Shown here one piece after another: positions 34,718-45,267 of a DNA stretch of 64,000 nt; within the stretch, counting starts at the first letter, position 1, and every line of letters starts with the position of its first letter. The translations under genes were made by a program, and so were the position numbers. Origin of the DNA: Toxorhynchites rutilus septentrionalis (Eukaryota; Arthropoda; Insecta; Diptera; Culicidae); the NCBI RefSeq assembly GCF_029784135.1, contig NC_073745.1:63388218-63452217 (forward strand), read 5' to 3'. The notes beneath the pieces are model-generated. The model was not told the origin of the DNA and did no database searches. It saw nothing but the letters and a program-made list of their open reading frames with translations.

Positions 34718-35139
34718 ATTTGGTTTTGTGATTTTTCAATCAATCGCAATTAGCAGGATAGCTTCTGAAGATTATTCTTCCCCATCAGTAGGATATTTCC
34801 GTATCCAATATTGGATGCATAAAACCTTGTGCCTCCAACGTAACGCTCTCGTTTTCGAAGTTCTCCAAATATTCTTTCATTCAGAATGAATTCAGATTCA
34901 ACTTCAAACAAATGATCTCTAAATCAACGATAGTCCTACGTCACCCTTGCGGTTATACCATAGATATAACCCACTTCTGGTTTTTTTAAAATATATTCAC
35001 TGTTCATGTTTTAGGCAAAAAAATGCTGGATAAATTTCATGTCTAATGATATATAACACAACATATGTCGCACTAACGATTTTGAAAACTTTTAATGAAT
35101 CGTTACATTATTCGTAGAGTGACCCCCCTATATAGAAAT

Positions 35140-36484
35140 CAAAGACATAGTCCTATGTCAAAATACAAAGCCAGAACATGAATTGCTTCAGAACCGAATT
35201 GAACTGAAATACATTTTTCTCGAAACGTTGCCCGGTACAACGGTACCACACGCTTAGTGAATGTTGAGTAGCGAGCAAAGTAGGCAGCACTTGCGTACAA
35301 CGTTGTGTTCATTTTAGATGTCGCATTGTATTCATCTGGTGCGACGACGTGAATATGGTTCACTGAATCGGTGGCGCAATTATTTTGCATCAGGGGAATA
35401 CTATTCATCGTGCAGCGAATTCATCCATGAACAAGAGCAGCCAGATACTGCGATATAGCGCTGCAACTAAATAGTGGAAAGACGCGATTGGTCGTCATTC
35501 CGTTGCTGCGATCACGTGTGCTGTGGAGGCACGTTTCTGTTTGAGCGAATATTGTGACGATAGTATGGAATTAAGAACCGTGCCTCTGCCTCTGGAAGAG
35601 TCGTAAAATTGCTCCAACTAATTTGTATCTTATCGTTGTTCAGACACGTATTGTGAATTGCGCAGGTAAATCATGATGAAGCATTTTGATGCGCGATCGC
35701 GCGAGATTTGCACTTCACTCGATCCCTCATCACGGAGCGCAACATGTGTTCAATTACACGGAACTTGAAAATCAATTACCAAGGTTTTCGATACACACGT
35801 ATTGACCGCTACTGAGTTCTTGTATGACGTCAAAACGCGACAGCATCATGGCGTTAGACCCATTGTTTTCACTCTTAGAGGCCGACTCGATCCATTGAAC
35901 TCATTAAATTCTCACTATTCGTTGTCTGTAGCGAAAGGGCCCCGCAATTGTTGAGAAGTGTTCATGTTTACAAATACACAACTGTAGATCCAATTCCATT
36001 CAATGAGCGTGCATTATTGTGTTTGTATTTACACAGTACCAAACGGCGGATATGAATAGCCGCGCGATGTGTTTCAACCAATTTAACGATCTTTGATTGA
36101 ATGATTGTATGATGTGTGGAATGAGTGAATGTAAAAATAATGGAATAATTGGGGTAGATTTGAGCAGTGCCAATTGGTTCTTCGCACTTTAAGATGCGGC
36201 TCGGAAGAGTAAGGATTTCATTACCGCGAATGACGCTGCACATTCCAAGTGCATTACGTGGATATTGATATATTTCTTAATTACAGCTTCGGTGTGTGAT
36301 TACCTGTGTCCGAAGCGATTGTCTCTATTCATAGTAGCTCAACTGGCTGTTATATGGCGTCTAATGTTCGAACTCGGTTTTTCTAATCAGTACTTGAAAT
36401 TGAGATTACATCCTGGTAGTACCATTTCTTCGTAATATAGTTTGAGACTGGTGATTAAACTGAAGGCAATGCCTTCATTGATTG
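35140..36484. other. Low-repeat DNA, no gene recognised
   Basis: Less A+T-rich and with no similarity elsewhere in the window. Minus frames 35408-35139 and 36243-35968 show no domain. Candidate intron or regulatory sequence. Confidence 0.4.
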
Positions 36485-36499
36485 ATTTATAATCTTATT

Positions 36500-37555
36500 T
36501 TTTTTTATTAATTCGCTTATTTTTACAGGCTCAGTTACTTAAGTTTAAAGGAGCCGAATTCTTAAATATATTTTTAAAACTATATATATATAAACAATTT
36601 TCTTACATCTATGGTTAGTAAGGTGGAAAACCGATTACTCGCGGTGTACTCGAGTTTAGAAGGGTGACATATTTTTAGGAGAAGGATGGGATATAAGGAA
36701 ATTGTAACAATGTTGATGAGCACTCAATTCTTAAATCTATTCGTATATCTATAGTTTATTTACATTTCAACTTATTCTACTATTTATAGCAAGGGGACGA
36801 ATTACCCGCAAAGGAAGGAAAGGAGGGTATAAGGATGTAGGGACAATCACACACGAAGATCTATAGCTTTAAGGAAAACATATATATGGGACATGTAGTC
36901 AAGGTCTAACCGAACCAACACATCTCTCACCGGCACATTGGGCTGTCTTCCTCGGGCCCGAAGGGAGTTTTCTAAATTCGATCTGGCGACCAGATACACC
37001 TCGCACGACCAAACAACGTGCTCGATGTCGTGATAACCTTGGCCACAAACGCAGAGATTGCTGCTGGCAAGATTGAAACGGAAGAGTAGTGCATCTAACG
37101 AACAGTGATTGGACATGAGTCGGGAGAAGGTGCGAATAAAGTCCCGACTCAAGTCCAGACTTTTGAACCACGGATTGAGGCTAACCTTAGGGATAATCGA
37201 GTGAAACCAACGGCCCAATTCATCTTCATTCCACTTGCGTTGCCAGTTAGCGATGGTATTTTTGCGGACTAAAGAATAAAATTCATTGAAGGCGATTTGA
37301 CGCTGATAAATATCGCCTTCAATTGCACCTACCTTTGCTAATGAGTCAGCCCTCTCATTACCCGGAATTGAGCAATGTGAAGGGACCCAGACAAAGGTAA
37401 TGACATAACAGCGTCTGGATAAAGCACTCAAAATTTCTCGTATTCTCTCAAGGAAGTACGGCGAGTGCTTTTCCGGCCTCACTGAACGGATAGCTTCGAC
37501 AGAGCTAAGACTATCCGTTACAATGTAATAGTGTTCAACAGGTCGTGAGGCGACT
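36500..37555 (-). mobile_element. Young 5'-truncated I-clade LINE, copy 1
   Basis: Flanked by a perfect 15-bp duplication, ATTTATAATCTTATT (36485-36499 and 37556-37570). The 3' end is the T-run at 36500. The shared 3' hairpin is GGCTC (36528-36532) / GAGCC (36551-36555), with an 18-nt loop. The reverse transcriptase and the start of RNase H are lost by truncation. Confidence 0.92.
36847..37554 (-). CDS. I-like LINE ORF2 C-terminus: partial RNase H and zinc-binding tail
   Basis: An open frame from the truncation point to the natural stop. It starts with VASRPVEHYYIVTDSLSSVE, which holds the third RNase H aspartate. Next are VWVPSHCSIPGNERADSLAK, holding the fourth, and the C-terminal NLCVCGQGYHDIEHVVWSC motif, ending AIDLRV. 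The first two catalytic residues are lost, so there is no activity. Over the 211 codons from the first internal ATG it differs from the 42.6-kb copy at only five residues (K/E, E/D, R/H, F/Y, A/V). Both are therefore recent copies of one source. Confidence 0.88.
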   Translation of the reverse strand, partial: VASRPVEHYYIVTDSLSSVEAIRSVRPEKHSPYFLERIREILSALSRRCYVITFVWVPSHCSIPGNERADSLAKVGAIEGDIYQRQIAFNEFYSLVRKNTIANWQRKWNEDELGRWFHSIIPKVSLNPWFKSLDLSRDFIRTFSRLMSNHCSLDALLFRFNLASSNLCVCGQGYHDIEHVVWSCEVYLVARSNLENSLRARGRQPNVPVRDVLVRLDLDYMSHIYVFLKAIDLRV

Positions 37556-37570
37556 ATTTATAATCTTATT

Positions 37571-38121
37571 GTACCAATATTAGAACCCTTACTAAAATTC
37601 TGTCTGGAAAAAAGCATTTATTGAAAAAAAATGGTACAAATTATTTCGATGAAAGTATTTTTTACAACTTTTTCTCATCCTTTCAGCAACTACAGTGATA
37701 GACATTCGTTTAGCCGCACTTGAAAAAAAAAACTTGAAACACGTACAAAACAACTAGGAATGTTATTTTTATCGGGATACTTATTTGCTGTAGTGATAGT
37801 ATATTGGTCAGATTAGTGATTTACGTAGAATTTAAAGGAATGGCGAAAGGTATTCTATTGACGGAAGATGATTCCTCCAGGGCAACGGGAATGCAAATAG
37901 TTGACAAAAGATCAGTTGGCAATAACAACTGTTTAGTGTAAATCCAGTAACAGGTGAAACACCTCCTTCACTCTTATGAACAGAGCTGTCAATAATATTT
38001 TTCAATAAAACGGGAAGATTGCTCTTAAAAAACTGGAAGAAAACTGGATTTATCTAAAATGATTTTTTACCCACTCCAATGGTTGAGAAATAGAGCTGCC
38101 TTCGAAGCTTCGTGTAATATT
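37571..38121. other. No gene seen
   Basis: A+T-rich spacer without recognisable features. Confidence 0.35.
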
Positions 38122-38640
38122 TAACAGTTCGGCTGAAAAGTTTATAAGTAACGAAAAGTAACACAGTAAAACAAATTTTTTTTTTGCAAAATTCAATTTT
38201 ATTATTCAACATAACTGCCTTCGAGGGCGATACAGCGATGATAACGATCTTGCAACTTGATACCTTTTTATCCTTTCTCCTCAAAATAGGCCTCAGTTTC
38301 GGTAATCATTTCATCATCGGCATTAAATTTCTTGCCAGCGAGAATTCCCTTCAGGTCTACGAACAGAAAATAGCCGCTGGGGGCCTGATCTGAAGAATAC
38401 GGTGGATGCGGAAGCAATTCGAAGCCCAATTCATGCAATTTCGCCATCGTTTTCATTGATTTGCCATTTTTCCATTTTTTTTTTCACAATAACAAAATTT
38501 GCTTCACTCTCAATGCTGTAACTCACGAACCAATCGACCGATTGCTGTCAAATTATTGTAGTCATCAACTAAATATCTCTTTGCCGCGTTCACAACGATG
38601 AACAGGCCATGACCAATGTAGATGAAATATCAGGTATATT
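38122..38640 (-). pseudogene. mariner deletion derivative
   Basis: On the minus strand a typical mariner leader (tttgacagcaatcggtcgat, gtgagttacagcattgagag, ATGGAAAAATGGCAA) runs straight into the transposase C-terminus: MAKLHELGFELLPHPPYSSD, QAPSGYFLFVDLKG, AGKKFNADDEMITETEAYFE. The central catalytic core, between the start and MAKLHELG, is deleted. The PYSxD aspartate remains, and the later PSD is PSG. The left (3') end ctgaaaagtttataagtaac near 38130-38155 resembles a mariner terminus. A stop follows EEKG. Confidence 0.8.
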
Positions 38641-38932
38641 ACTCCCCGCTAGGTTCACGTAGTGATAGTCAAAGAAAAAAAGCAGAAAAATTATTTTGAG
38701 ACCATCGATTTTGCGTGGGACACGGCATAACTACTGTATGTCACCCTACATTAAATACTGCATATGCTTATGTGTGGTAAGCACATTGTTCGCGAAGCGA
38801 TTGTTCTGTAATGAGTATCTAACATGTAATGAGACATGCAATAGGATTCCAAACAGTAAATAACATAATGGAGGATTCCCCAAGAGAGTTGTATGTTACA
38901 CAGATTGTATGTATGTAAATTTGACATGTTTT
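38641..38932. other. No gene seen
   Basis: Spacer without recognisable features. Confidence 0.3.
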
Positions 38933-39916
38933 GACGTAGAACTACGTCTTTCATTAAGGGTTTTTTTATGAAATAAAGTTATCGTTAATAACTATTTTTG
39001 CCGCGAACGGATTTTGGCGATTTATATACCAAACGAATCGGAATTCCCTAAGATTTGTTTGATATGCTATACATTACAATCCCATAGTCTGTAAATGGTT
39101 TAAATTGAAGAAAACTGGAGGCATATTTCCTCATACATTTGTTCTGTCTATTTGTGTGCTTTCCCGAACAGAGCTGTCAATAACGAGCAACTTATCGACG
39201 AGCAACGAAGGGGAAATCGTAAGATGTAAAGTTTTCTATGAACAAAGGAAAACAAGAAGAACGAAGGGGAATATTTGCCTAGAGTGGATCTCGCTGAGGC
39301 AAACTTTCATTCTTCGTGAGGAAATCGACTGAACAACATCGTTGCTGGGCGAGTTGGTTTTGAGTCATCACATATCTTTGTTGCGGATTGAGCTGTGGAC
39401 GCGACCAAATTACTCACTCGCTGATGTCTCTGGCATTGCAACCATTGCATCAAACTGACGCCATTGCATTAAGACTATCGTCGGCTCACCAAGAAAATTA
39501 ATGTTCTGGAATTTTGTCAGTAATTTGGTTTCGCATGACGGTAGGAAAACTCCCCCCACAATGGATGACAACTAAGCTAATCTAGACTGGCAATATTAAC
39601 AGAAAGGGATTCTGCTGGGAAGTACGCAAAACGGAGATAAGTGTGTGTATATTTAGTTGCTTCGAGCCATCGATATATGGATATTGGTGTGCGTACGTGC
39701 GTGCTTCATAATCCATACGTAAAAATAGTGCATCTTCGCTACGCTGAAACCCCATTTGTATCTGCTCCCGTGTGCATTGGCCCTGCAACGATGCAACAAT
39801 CGCCTAATTTTTTTATGCTATGATTGACGATTGTTTGGTGTTGCAAATTATGTAGTCGTAATGATAAACTGTAACAGTTGCCACAACTGTTTTCATCATG
39901 TGATATTTTTGGATTA

Positions 39917-40110
39917 TTTATTTACTTATTTATTATTGGTGTGCATATTTATTGAGTGTTGTTTATTTATTTCTAAATTTGTTCATTTACAATATTTTTG
40001 TGTATTTATAATTATTTATTTATTTATTCATTTATTTATTTATTCATTTATTTATTTATTTATTTATTCATTTATTCATATACTTATTTATTTATTTATT
40101 GGTTAGGATA
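39917..40110. repeat. (TTTA)n / (TTCA)n low-complexity tract
   Basis: Nearly continuous TTTA repeats with occasional TTCA. The apparent open frame here (YLFIYSFIYLF-type) is only the translated repeat. Confidence 0.9.
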
Positions 40111-40171
40111 GTTAGTAATTATTCAAATATAAAAATTCAAATTCAAAAACTCACACTGAAACTTTTACAGT

Positions 40172-41398
40172 GTACCTGTACTAAGTCACAACCGAAAGTA
40201 AACTAAAAGATACTCCAGAAAGTATACTTAAGAGCTTAGATTTCCCATCCCACCTCCCTGGAGCTGGGCGAAAGCTCAATCGCCAAAGCTGTTCGGCCAA
40301 TGAGTGTCTGTTCGCGCAGCGCTTACTTTCGTGGCCTTGAGTTTGGGGAGGGGAATGAGAAGGTCGTATTCAAGGACGGTTAGTTGAAGCAAGATGCACA
40401 CAAGGGGATGCTTTGGGGAAGTTGTCTTCGGCTGAGCTTGAGCTCTGAATCGCGAGATACCCTGCGGTTTATCTGAGGACTACAATGTTCTTCGACCATT
40501 TTGCCTTGAACTGTCCGACGTCGCGGAAGCATTGTGCTTTTTGTTCGCGATCGTAATTTGTAAGATTTTCTTTGTATAACGTGGAGTTTTCGTGACTATA
40601 ATTTGGATTGTTTCAGTGTTAGCATTGTTCCTAGATTCCATAGAACCGCGTAATTATTCAAGCGTGAAACAAAGCGACTAGAGGTACATACATTGTGTAA
40701 TGTAGGGACTTATTCTAAATGTGAATTAATTATTCAGAACAGGGAAATACGTCATTGGCAAAAACCTGGTGAGCCAATCACGCCAAGCAAAGGCAGCGTC
40801 GTCACCATTGCGCCTTCCGAGGATCCGCTGAGCGATACCCCGCACTCCCCAGGTACCCTGTATTGTATAGTTTTGTCCATGTGCACATTTGATGTCCCTT
40901 AGATTTAAGCAAGAGTAAATGTACAAATAAATTGTATAAATGTGAATCTGTAGTCCACTCAGGAAGTTTTTCGTCATGTTGTTAAGTTATGAGTAAAACT
41001 CATATGTGATCCTGTAATCGTTCATTTTATGTTTCATTAAGGTTTCACGTTATCCGTGTTTCGAGATTATTATTTGGATTTCGTTGTTGTTTTGGAGCCT
41101 TTGTTTCCCAGATGGTTGAGCCAGTCTGGTGATTTGTTCGCTGAATACTTCCGGTGATGAGATTGTAATTGCTGGTTGTAATTGGTACAGCTCGATCGTC
41201 CCCCGATCCTGATAAAAGGATACAATTTAGGCCGTCAGGCCTCTAGCTGGGCAACTGACGCGGCGATTGGTCCTCGAAAAAGGTGGCGCTTAAGCCAATC
41301 GCTTAAGAGAGGTCGGGTGGGAAAGCTGAGCTGTTAGCCTTCTTCGAGCGGGCCGTAGGTTCCGGGTTGTCTTTTGAAACCCGGTCCGCTACAAAACA
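40172..41398. other. GC-richer block, possible solo LTR
   Basis: A stretch distinctly less A+T-rich than its surroundings, beginning TGTACC and ending CTACAAAACA, between the two cargo units. It has an AATAAA-like site near 40927, inverted gtcaggcctctagctggg / ggccgtcagg elements near 41230, and a GGGCCGTAGG..CCGGGTTG end. No gag, pol or matching second LTR and no clear 5-bp duplication were found, so the LTR reading is tentative. Confidence 0.3.
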
Positions 41399-42345
41399 TA
41401 TACATGGAGGGGAGATATCGGGACGAAAATATTTACGCTAGGGTATTAGTAATGAATCTCTGCTGAGGCAAATATTCAGTATTTTTCCAAGCAGTTAACA
41501 GTGTTTGTTTCTGTCATCAATGCATTGAACTGACACTATGGTGAAGCAGGTGTTAATGTTGTACCCCAAAAAATTATTTGGAGGATATCAAGTTATTCAA
41601 TAAGTTTTATTAAGTTAATAATTTATTTGGGCTCGCGTGCCAGTCGCAAAACTGCTTTTAACTAGGATTGTATTCGCGCTAATCTTGATCATATTGAAGC
41701 AGTGCTACTCTTTTCGCGGTTGTTGAGATTAACAGATAGAATTTATTACGTTTATTTAGTCGCCAAGAAAGTAAATGTCGTTCTGGAATTTTGTATGTAA
41801 TTTGGTTTCGCTTGCCAGTAGCAAAACTTTATCCACTCAGGATGACAGCTGCGCTTATCTCGAGCATGTATTGTTCTGCGAGCACCAGAATGAATCATCA
41901 AACAATTCTCGTCAAATGATTCTACAATTAAAAAAAACATTTCAGGGCGACCAAACTGGTAGAATGGTTATTTCAAAATTTTCGTAGCATTATAAAATAT
42001 TATCTGCAGTTATAAACAAGCGCCTTGAATTAAACCACAACGTAGATCTACGTCAACAATGCGGTTGAGTCTTGAACACAACCTATCATATTTTTTCTCT
42101 TATTTTTTTCATTGCAATACAAAAATTTTCCTAAATGTCATTCGAATCGATGAAATAACAGTTTAGCTAATCATTTTGAAATTACAAGCAATTTATTTAC
42201 CTCATCGGTATGGAGAATTTTTGTATTCAAAAAAAAAAGTATTGCCATTTCCATCTCAACTATTTCTGCCATTCCAATCTGGTATGGTTTTTAGTGTCAA
42301 GATGCACATTTTACAAGAGCCGAAGCTGAGAAACTTTGTCCTCTT

Positions 42346-42576
42346 ATGGTAAGAATTTCAACATCTCTCGTCGTCGATTACTTTCTCTGGGGGTACGTGA
42401 AGGACCGTTACTATGTTAATGAGCCACAAAATTTGGAGAAACTTGAAAAAGAAATAACTCGGTTTTTCAACAGCATCGAAGTAGTAATGTTAGAGATGTG
42501 CATGAAGAATTTTGTTCGCCGTTTAAAACGCGTTATCGAAAAAAGAGGTGGTCACATCGAAAATGTCCCCAAATAA
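42346..42576 (+). pseudogene. ITm/mariner-type transposase C-terminus (77 codons)
   Basis: The open frame has VVDYFLWGYVKDRYYVNEPQ, LEKLEKEITRFFNSI and ending RGGHIENVPK. In the insect ITm family the matching segment is LxPLDFFLWGxVK with the last catalytic aspartate; here the position reads VDYFLWGY, keeping an aspartate. The N-terminal DNA-binding and first two catalytic segments are absent, so this is a remnant inside a non-autonomous element. Confidence 0.75.
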
Positions 42577-42627
42577 GCTTTATTTTCGTTTTTTTTTAAT
42601 AAATATCGGTTCACTTTTGTAGAAGTT

Positions 42628-43986
42628 TTTTTTTTATTAATTCGTTTATTTTTACAGGCTCAGTTACTTAAGTTTAAAGGAGCCGAATTCTTAAATATAA
42701 TTTTAAAACTATATATATAAACAATTTTCTTACATCTATGGTTAGTAAGGTGGAAAACCGATTACTCGCGGTGTACTCGAGTTTAGAAGGGTGACATATT
42801 TTTAGGAGAAGGATGGGGTATAAGGAAACTGTAACAATGTTGATGAACACTCAATTCTTAAATCTGTTCGTATATCTATAGTGTTTTTACATTTCAACTT
42901 ATTCTACTATTTATAGCAAGGGGACGAATTACCCGCAAAGGAAGGAAAGGAGGGTATAAGGACATTGGGACAATCACACACGAAGATCAATAGCTTTAAG
43001 GAAAACATATATATGGGACATGTAATCAAGGTCTAACCGAGCCAACACATCTCTCACCGGCACATTGGGCTGTCTTCCTCGGGCCCGAAGGGAGTTTTCT
43101 AAATTCGATCTGGCGACCAGAAACACCTCGCACGACCAAACAACGTGCTCGATGTCGCGATAACCTTGGCCACAAACACAGAGATTGCTGCTGGCAAGAT
43201 TGAAACGAAAGAGTAGTGCATCTAAAGAACAGTGATTGGACATGAGTCGGGAGAAGGTGCGAATAAAGTCCCGACTCAATTCCAGACTTTTGAACCACGG
43301 ATTGAGGCTAACCTTAGGGATAATCGAGTGAAACCAACGGCCCAATTCATCTTCATTCCACTTGCGTTGCCAGTTAGCGATGGTATTTTTGCGGACTAAA
43401 GAATAAAATTCATTGAAGGCGATTTGACGCTGATAAATATCGCCTTCAATTGCACCTACCTTTGCTAATGAGTCAGCCCTCTCATTACCCGGAATTGAGC
43501 AATGAGAAGGGACCCAGACGAAGGTAATGACATAACAGCGTCTGGATAAAGCACTCAAAATTTTTCGTATTCTCTCAAGGAAGTACGGTGAGTGCTTTTC
43601 CGGCCTCACTGAACGGATAGCTTCGACAGAGCTAAGACTATCCGTTACAATGTAATAGTGTTCAACAGGTCGTGAGGCGACGCTGTCCAGCGCCCAATGA
43701 ATTGCTGCCAATTCAGCAATATACACTGAGCAAGGATTCTGAAGACTGTGTGAGGTGCTAAAAAATTCGTTGAACACTCCAAATCCTGTGGACTCATTTA
43801 TAGTGGACCCATCAGTAAAGTACATATTATCACAATTGATACCCCTATATTTTTCATCGAAGATCGTTGGAGCGATCCTCGATCGTTGGTAATCTGAATA
43901 TCCATGGATATCTTGCTTCATGGACAGATCAAAATGCACAGAGGAATTGATGTAGTCAGGGAAACAAACATGGTTGGGGATATACG
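42628..43986 (-). mobile_element. Young 5'-truncated I-clade LINE, copy 2
   Basis: Perfect 13-bp duplication TTTTGTAGAAGTT at 42615-42627 and 43987-43999, a sequence that the 16.26-kb MITE has only once (minus strand). The T-run at 42628 is the A-tail. The 3' hairpin GGCTC (42657-42661) / GAGCC (42680-42684) has an 18-nt loop. Confidence 0.93.
42974..43986 (-). CDS. I-like LINE ORF2 C-terminus with complete RNase H
   Basis: Open frame containing all four RNase H catalytic segments: MYFTDGS (D), YIAELAAIHWAL (E), YIVTDSLSSVE (D), IPGNERADSLAK (D). It is followed by the zinc-binding tail NLCVCGQGYRDIEHVVWSC and the end AIDLRV. Such a domain degrades the RNA strand during target-primed reverse transcription. 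Endonuclease and reverse transcriptase are lost by 5' truncation. The frame stays open to 44095 only because it runs by chance through the transposon end; the first ~35 residues of that longer frame are not LINE protein. Confidence 0.9.
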
Positions 43987-44042
43987 TTTTGTAGAAGTTA
44001 TTAAAATTTGTTGCGTGAGCGTTTAATCTGAAAGACCCTGTA

Positions 44043-44506
44043 CTTTTCATCCTACTTCTGATCCAAATCACACAAGTCTTTGAAATGCTACGCACAGACG
44101 TTCAGTCGAACCTGTCGCTGTTGAATCTCTTTGAAATATCGCACACTAAAGCGATGAGATAAGTAGGTTAATAGCAGTTTCAATCACAGTTTCGAATCAT
44201 TCATTCGCTTCGTTTGAGAAAATTAATCGCAATCATTCACAATTAGTTTCGATTCAGCTTGTATAACACAAATCTATTTTAAGAACATAGATTGATGGAG
44301 TATTTATTGGCGTTTAAATTTGCATTTCTGTATGCATCTGATAAAAACAAGCAAACATTGATTTCCACCAGCCCAATGAAACAGATACGTATTCACTTTG
44401 TGAACAAATATTCGTGCTACATATCAAACTCGATATCATCACATGAATGAATACAACCTTCACTCGCAGCGTGTCAAATTCGGATAGAGGTCATATACAT
44501 TGAGAA
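44043..44506. other. No gene seen
   Basis: A+T-rich spacer. Nothing recognised. Confidence 0.35.
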
Positions 44507-44519
44507 CAAAAATGCTGTT

Positions 44520-44590
44520 TTTTTTTATTTAAATCGTTTATTTTTACAGGCTCAGTTACATAGGTTTAAAGGAGCCGAACTCCTTACTGT
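44520..44590 (-). mobile_element. 71-bp micro-insertion of the I-like LINE 3' end
   Basis: Flanked by the perfect 13-bp duplication CAAAAATGCTGTT (44507-44519 and 44591-44603). The insert is only the A-tail (as T-run), about 20 bp of spacer, the hairpin GGCTC (44549-44553) / GAGCC (44572-44576) and some 14 bp beyond it. It matches the 3' ends of the 36.5- and 42.6-kb copies. Confidence 0.9.
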
Positions 44591-44603
44591 CAAAAATGCT
44601 GTT

Positions 44604-45267
44604 CTAGGCAAAACAAACCAGTAAAATAGAGCGGCGCGACAGCGCCAAACTAATCGCGTCAGAAAATACGTCAATTTTCTTTGTGTATCCAACTGCCCGA
44701 AAAAAAATCACATTTAACCACCACAATTACTCGCCATCAGCTCATTTCGATTGAGACGTCGGCAAGGCGCGTAGATAAATAAATGATTCAACACAACCGC
44801 CATCCCCCCGCATTCCAACCCACAGCTGTCTTTGACTTTCGCTGTTCGCCAACTAAACCACGATACCACTTCACCACGTGCGACTGCTCAAATGAGATTT
44901 GAACATGTTTACCTCACCAGGAACAAATTGCCGCCAACATTGGTATCTGTGTATTGCTTGTTTTCCGATAAAGTTTAACGCGCTGCTCGCTTGAGGTGAG
45001 GTGGTCTAAACATTTTGGTTGCATTATAAGTGGAACTTTCACGACGTCGGTCGCGGAGAGGTTTCTAATGGAATCGATGACAGTGTTGCCATTTGAATGG
45101 ATGAGTGGCCTCTTTCTATATCAGAGTGTCGACTCTACGACAAAAAATGATCCCTGATATTCTCTGATTTTTCAGTAATTTTACAGAGGATTTCCAGATG
45201 TAGAGTAACAATCAATTTTTTCTACTAATTCTGTAGTTGTAGTCCATGAAACATTTGGTCGGTGTTA
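44604..45267. other. No gene seen
   Basis: Mostly low-repeat, with a less A+T-rich part at 44620-45060. No coding sequence recognised. Confidence 0.35.

Larger units (their letters stand above)
32422..34987 (+). mobile_element. GACGTAG-family repeat, copy 2 (with internal duplication)
   Basis: Ends as in copies 1 and 3. The left palindrome is at 32427-32442; the right AGTCCTACGTCA is near 34932-34943. Inside, a ~245-bp unit (aataatctgccagttcNtct, atgttttctatccatgtaac) is present as two tandem pairs (32945-33290 and 33735-34035), separated by a 340-bp segment unique to this copy (33350-33700). This looks like unequal exchange between copies. A separate transposon (34042-34717) sits in the second pair. 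Confidence 0.7.
32225..35135 (+). mobile_element. Element C, interrupted by a GACGTAG element
   Basis: 32225-32421 and 34990-35135 are the two halves of element C. The uninterrupted copy (49060-49385, reverse orientation) shows the empty site as GTTAAC followed by a nine-T run. The right end agcgtagagtgacccccctatata-like block is shared with 49062-49090. Confidence 0.7.
38933..42096. mobile_element. Large GACGTAG-family element with tandem degenerate cargo
   Basis: Left palindrome GACGTAGAACTACGTC (38933-38948), then tttcatt as in copies 1-3. Right end ACGTAGATCTACGT (42040-42053), then caacaatgcggtt. Inside, two diverged copies of one cargo unit (39230-39600 and 41400-41870: ctgaggcaaa, ttctggaattttgt, aatttggtttcgc) flank a (TTTA)n tract and an LTR-like block. 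39300-39350 also resembles 33520-33570 of copy 2 (gaggNNatcgac, acaacatcgttgctg). No intact gene. Confidence 0.5.
42283..44040 (+). mobile_element. ITm/mariner-type deletion derivative split by a LINE
   Basis: 42283-42627 and 44000-44040 are collinear with the reverse complement of the 16259-16818 MITE. The right end GTTTAATCTGAAAGACCCTG is followed by TA (44041-44042). The left terminal repeat is missing or truncated. The LINE at 42628-43986 duplicated 13 bp of this element. Confidence 0.82.

Noticed and set aside
7930..42053. Helitron interpretation of the GACGTAG family
   Set aside because: The terminal palindrome recalls a Helitron hairpin and cargo capture fits. However, there is no 5' TC, no CTRR 3' end, and the elements sit in T-runs instead of between A and T.
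43987..44095. N-terminal extension of the 373-codon RNase H frame
   Set aside because: The frame stays open by chance through the target duplication and the ITm terminal repeat; the LINE part begins at 43986.
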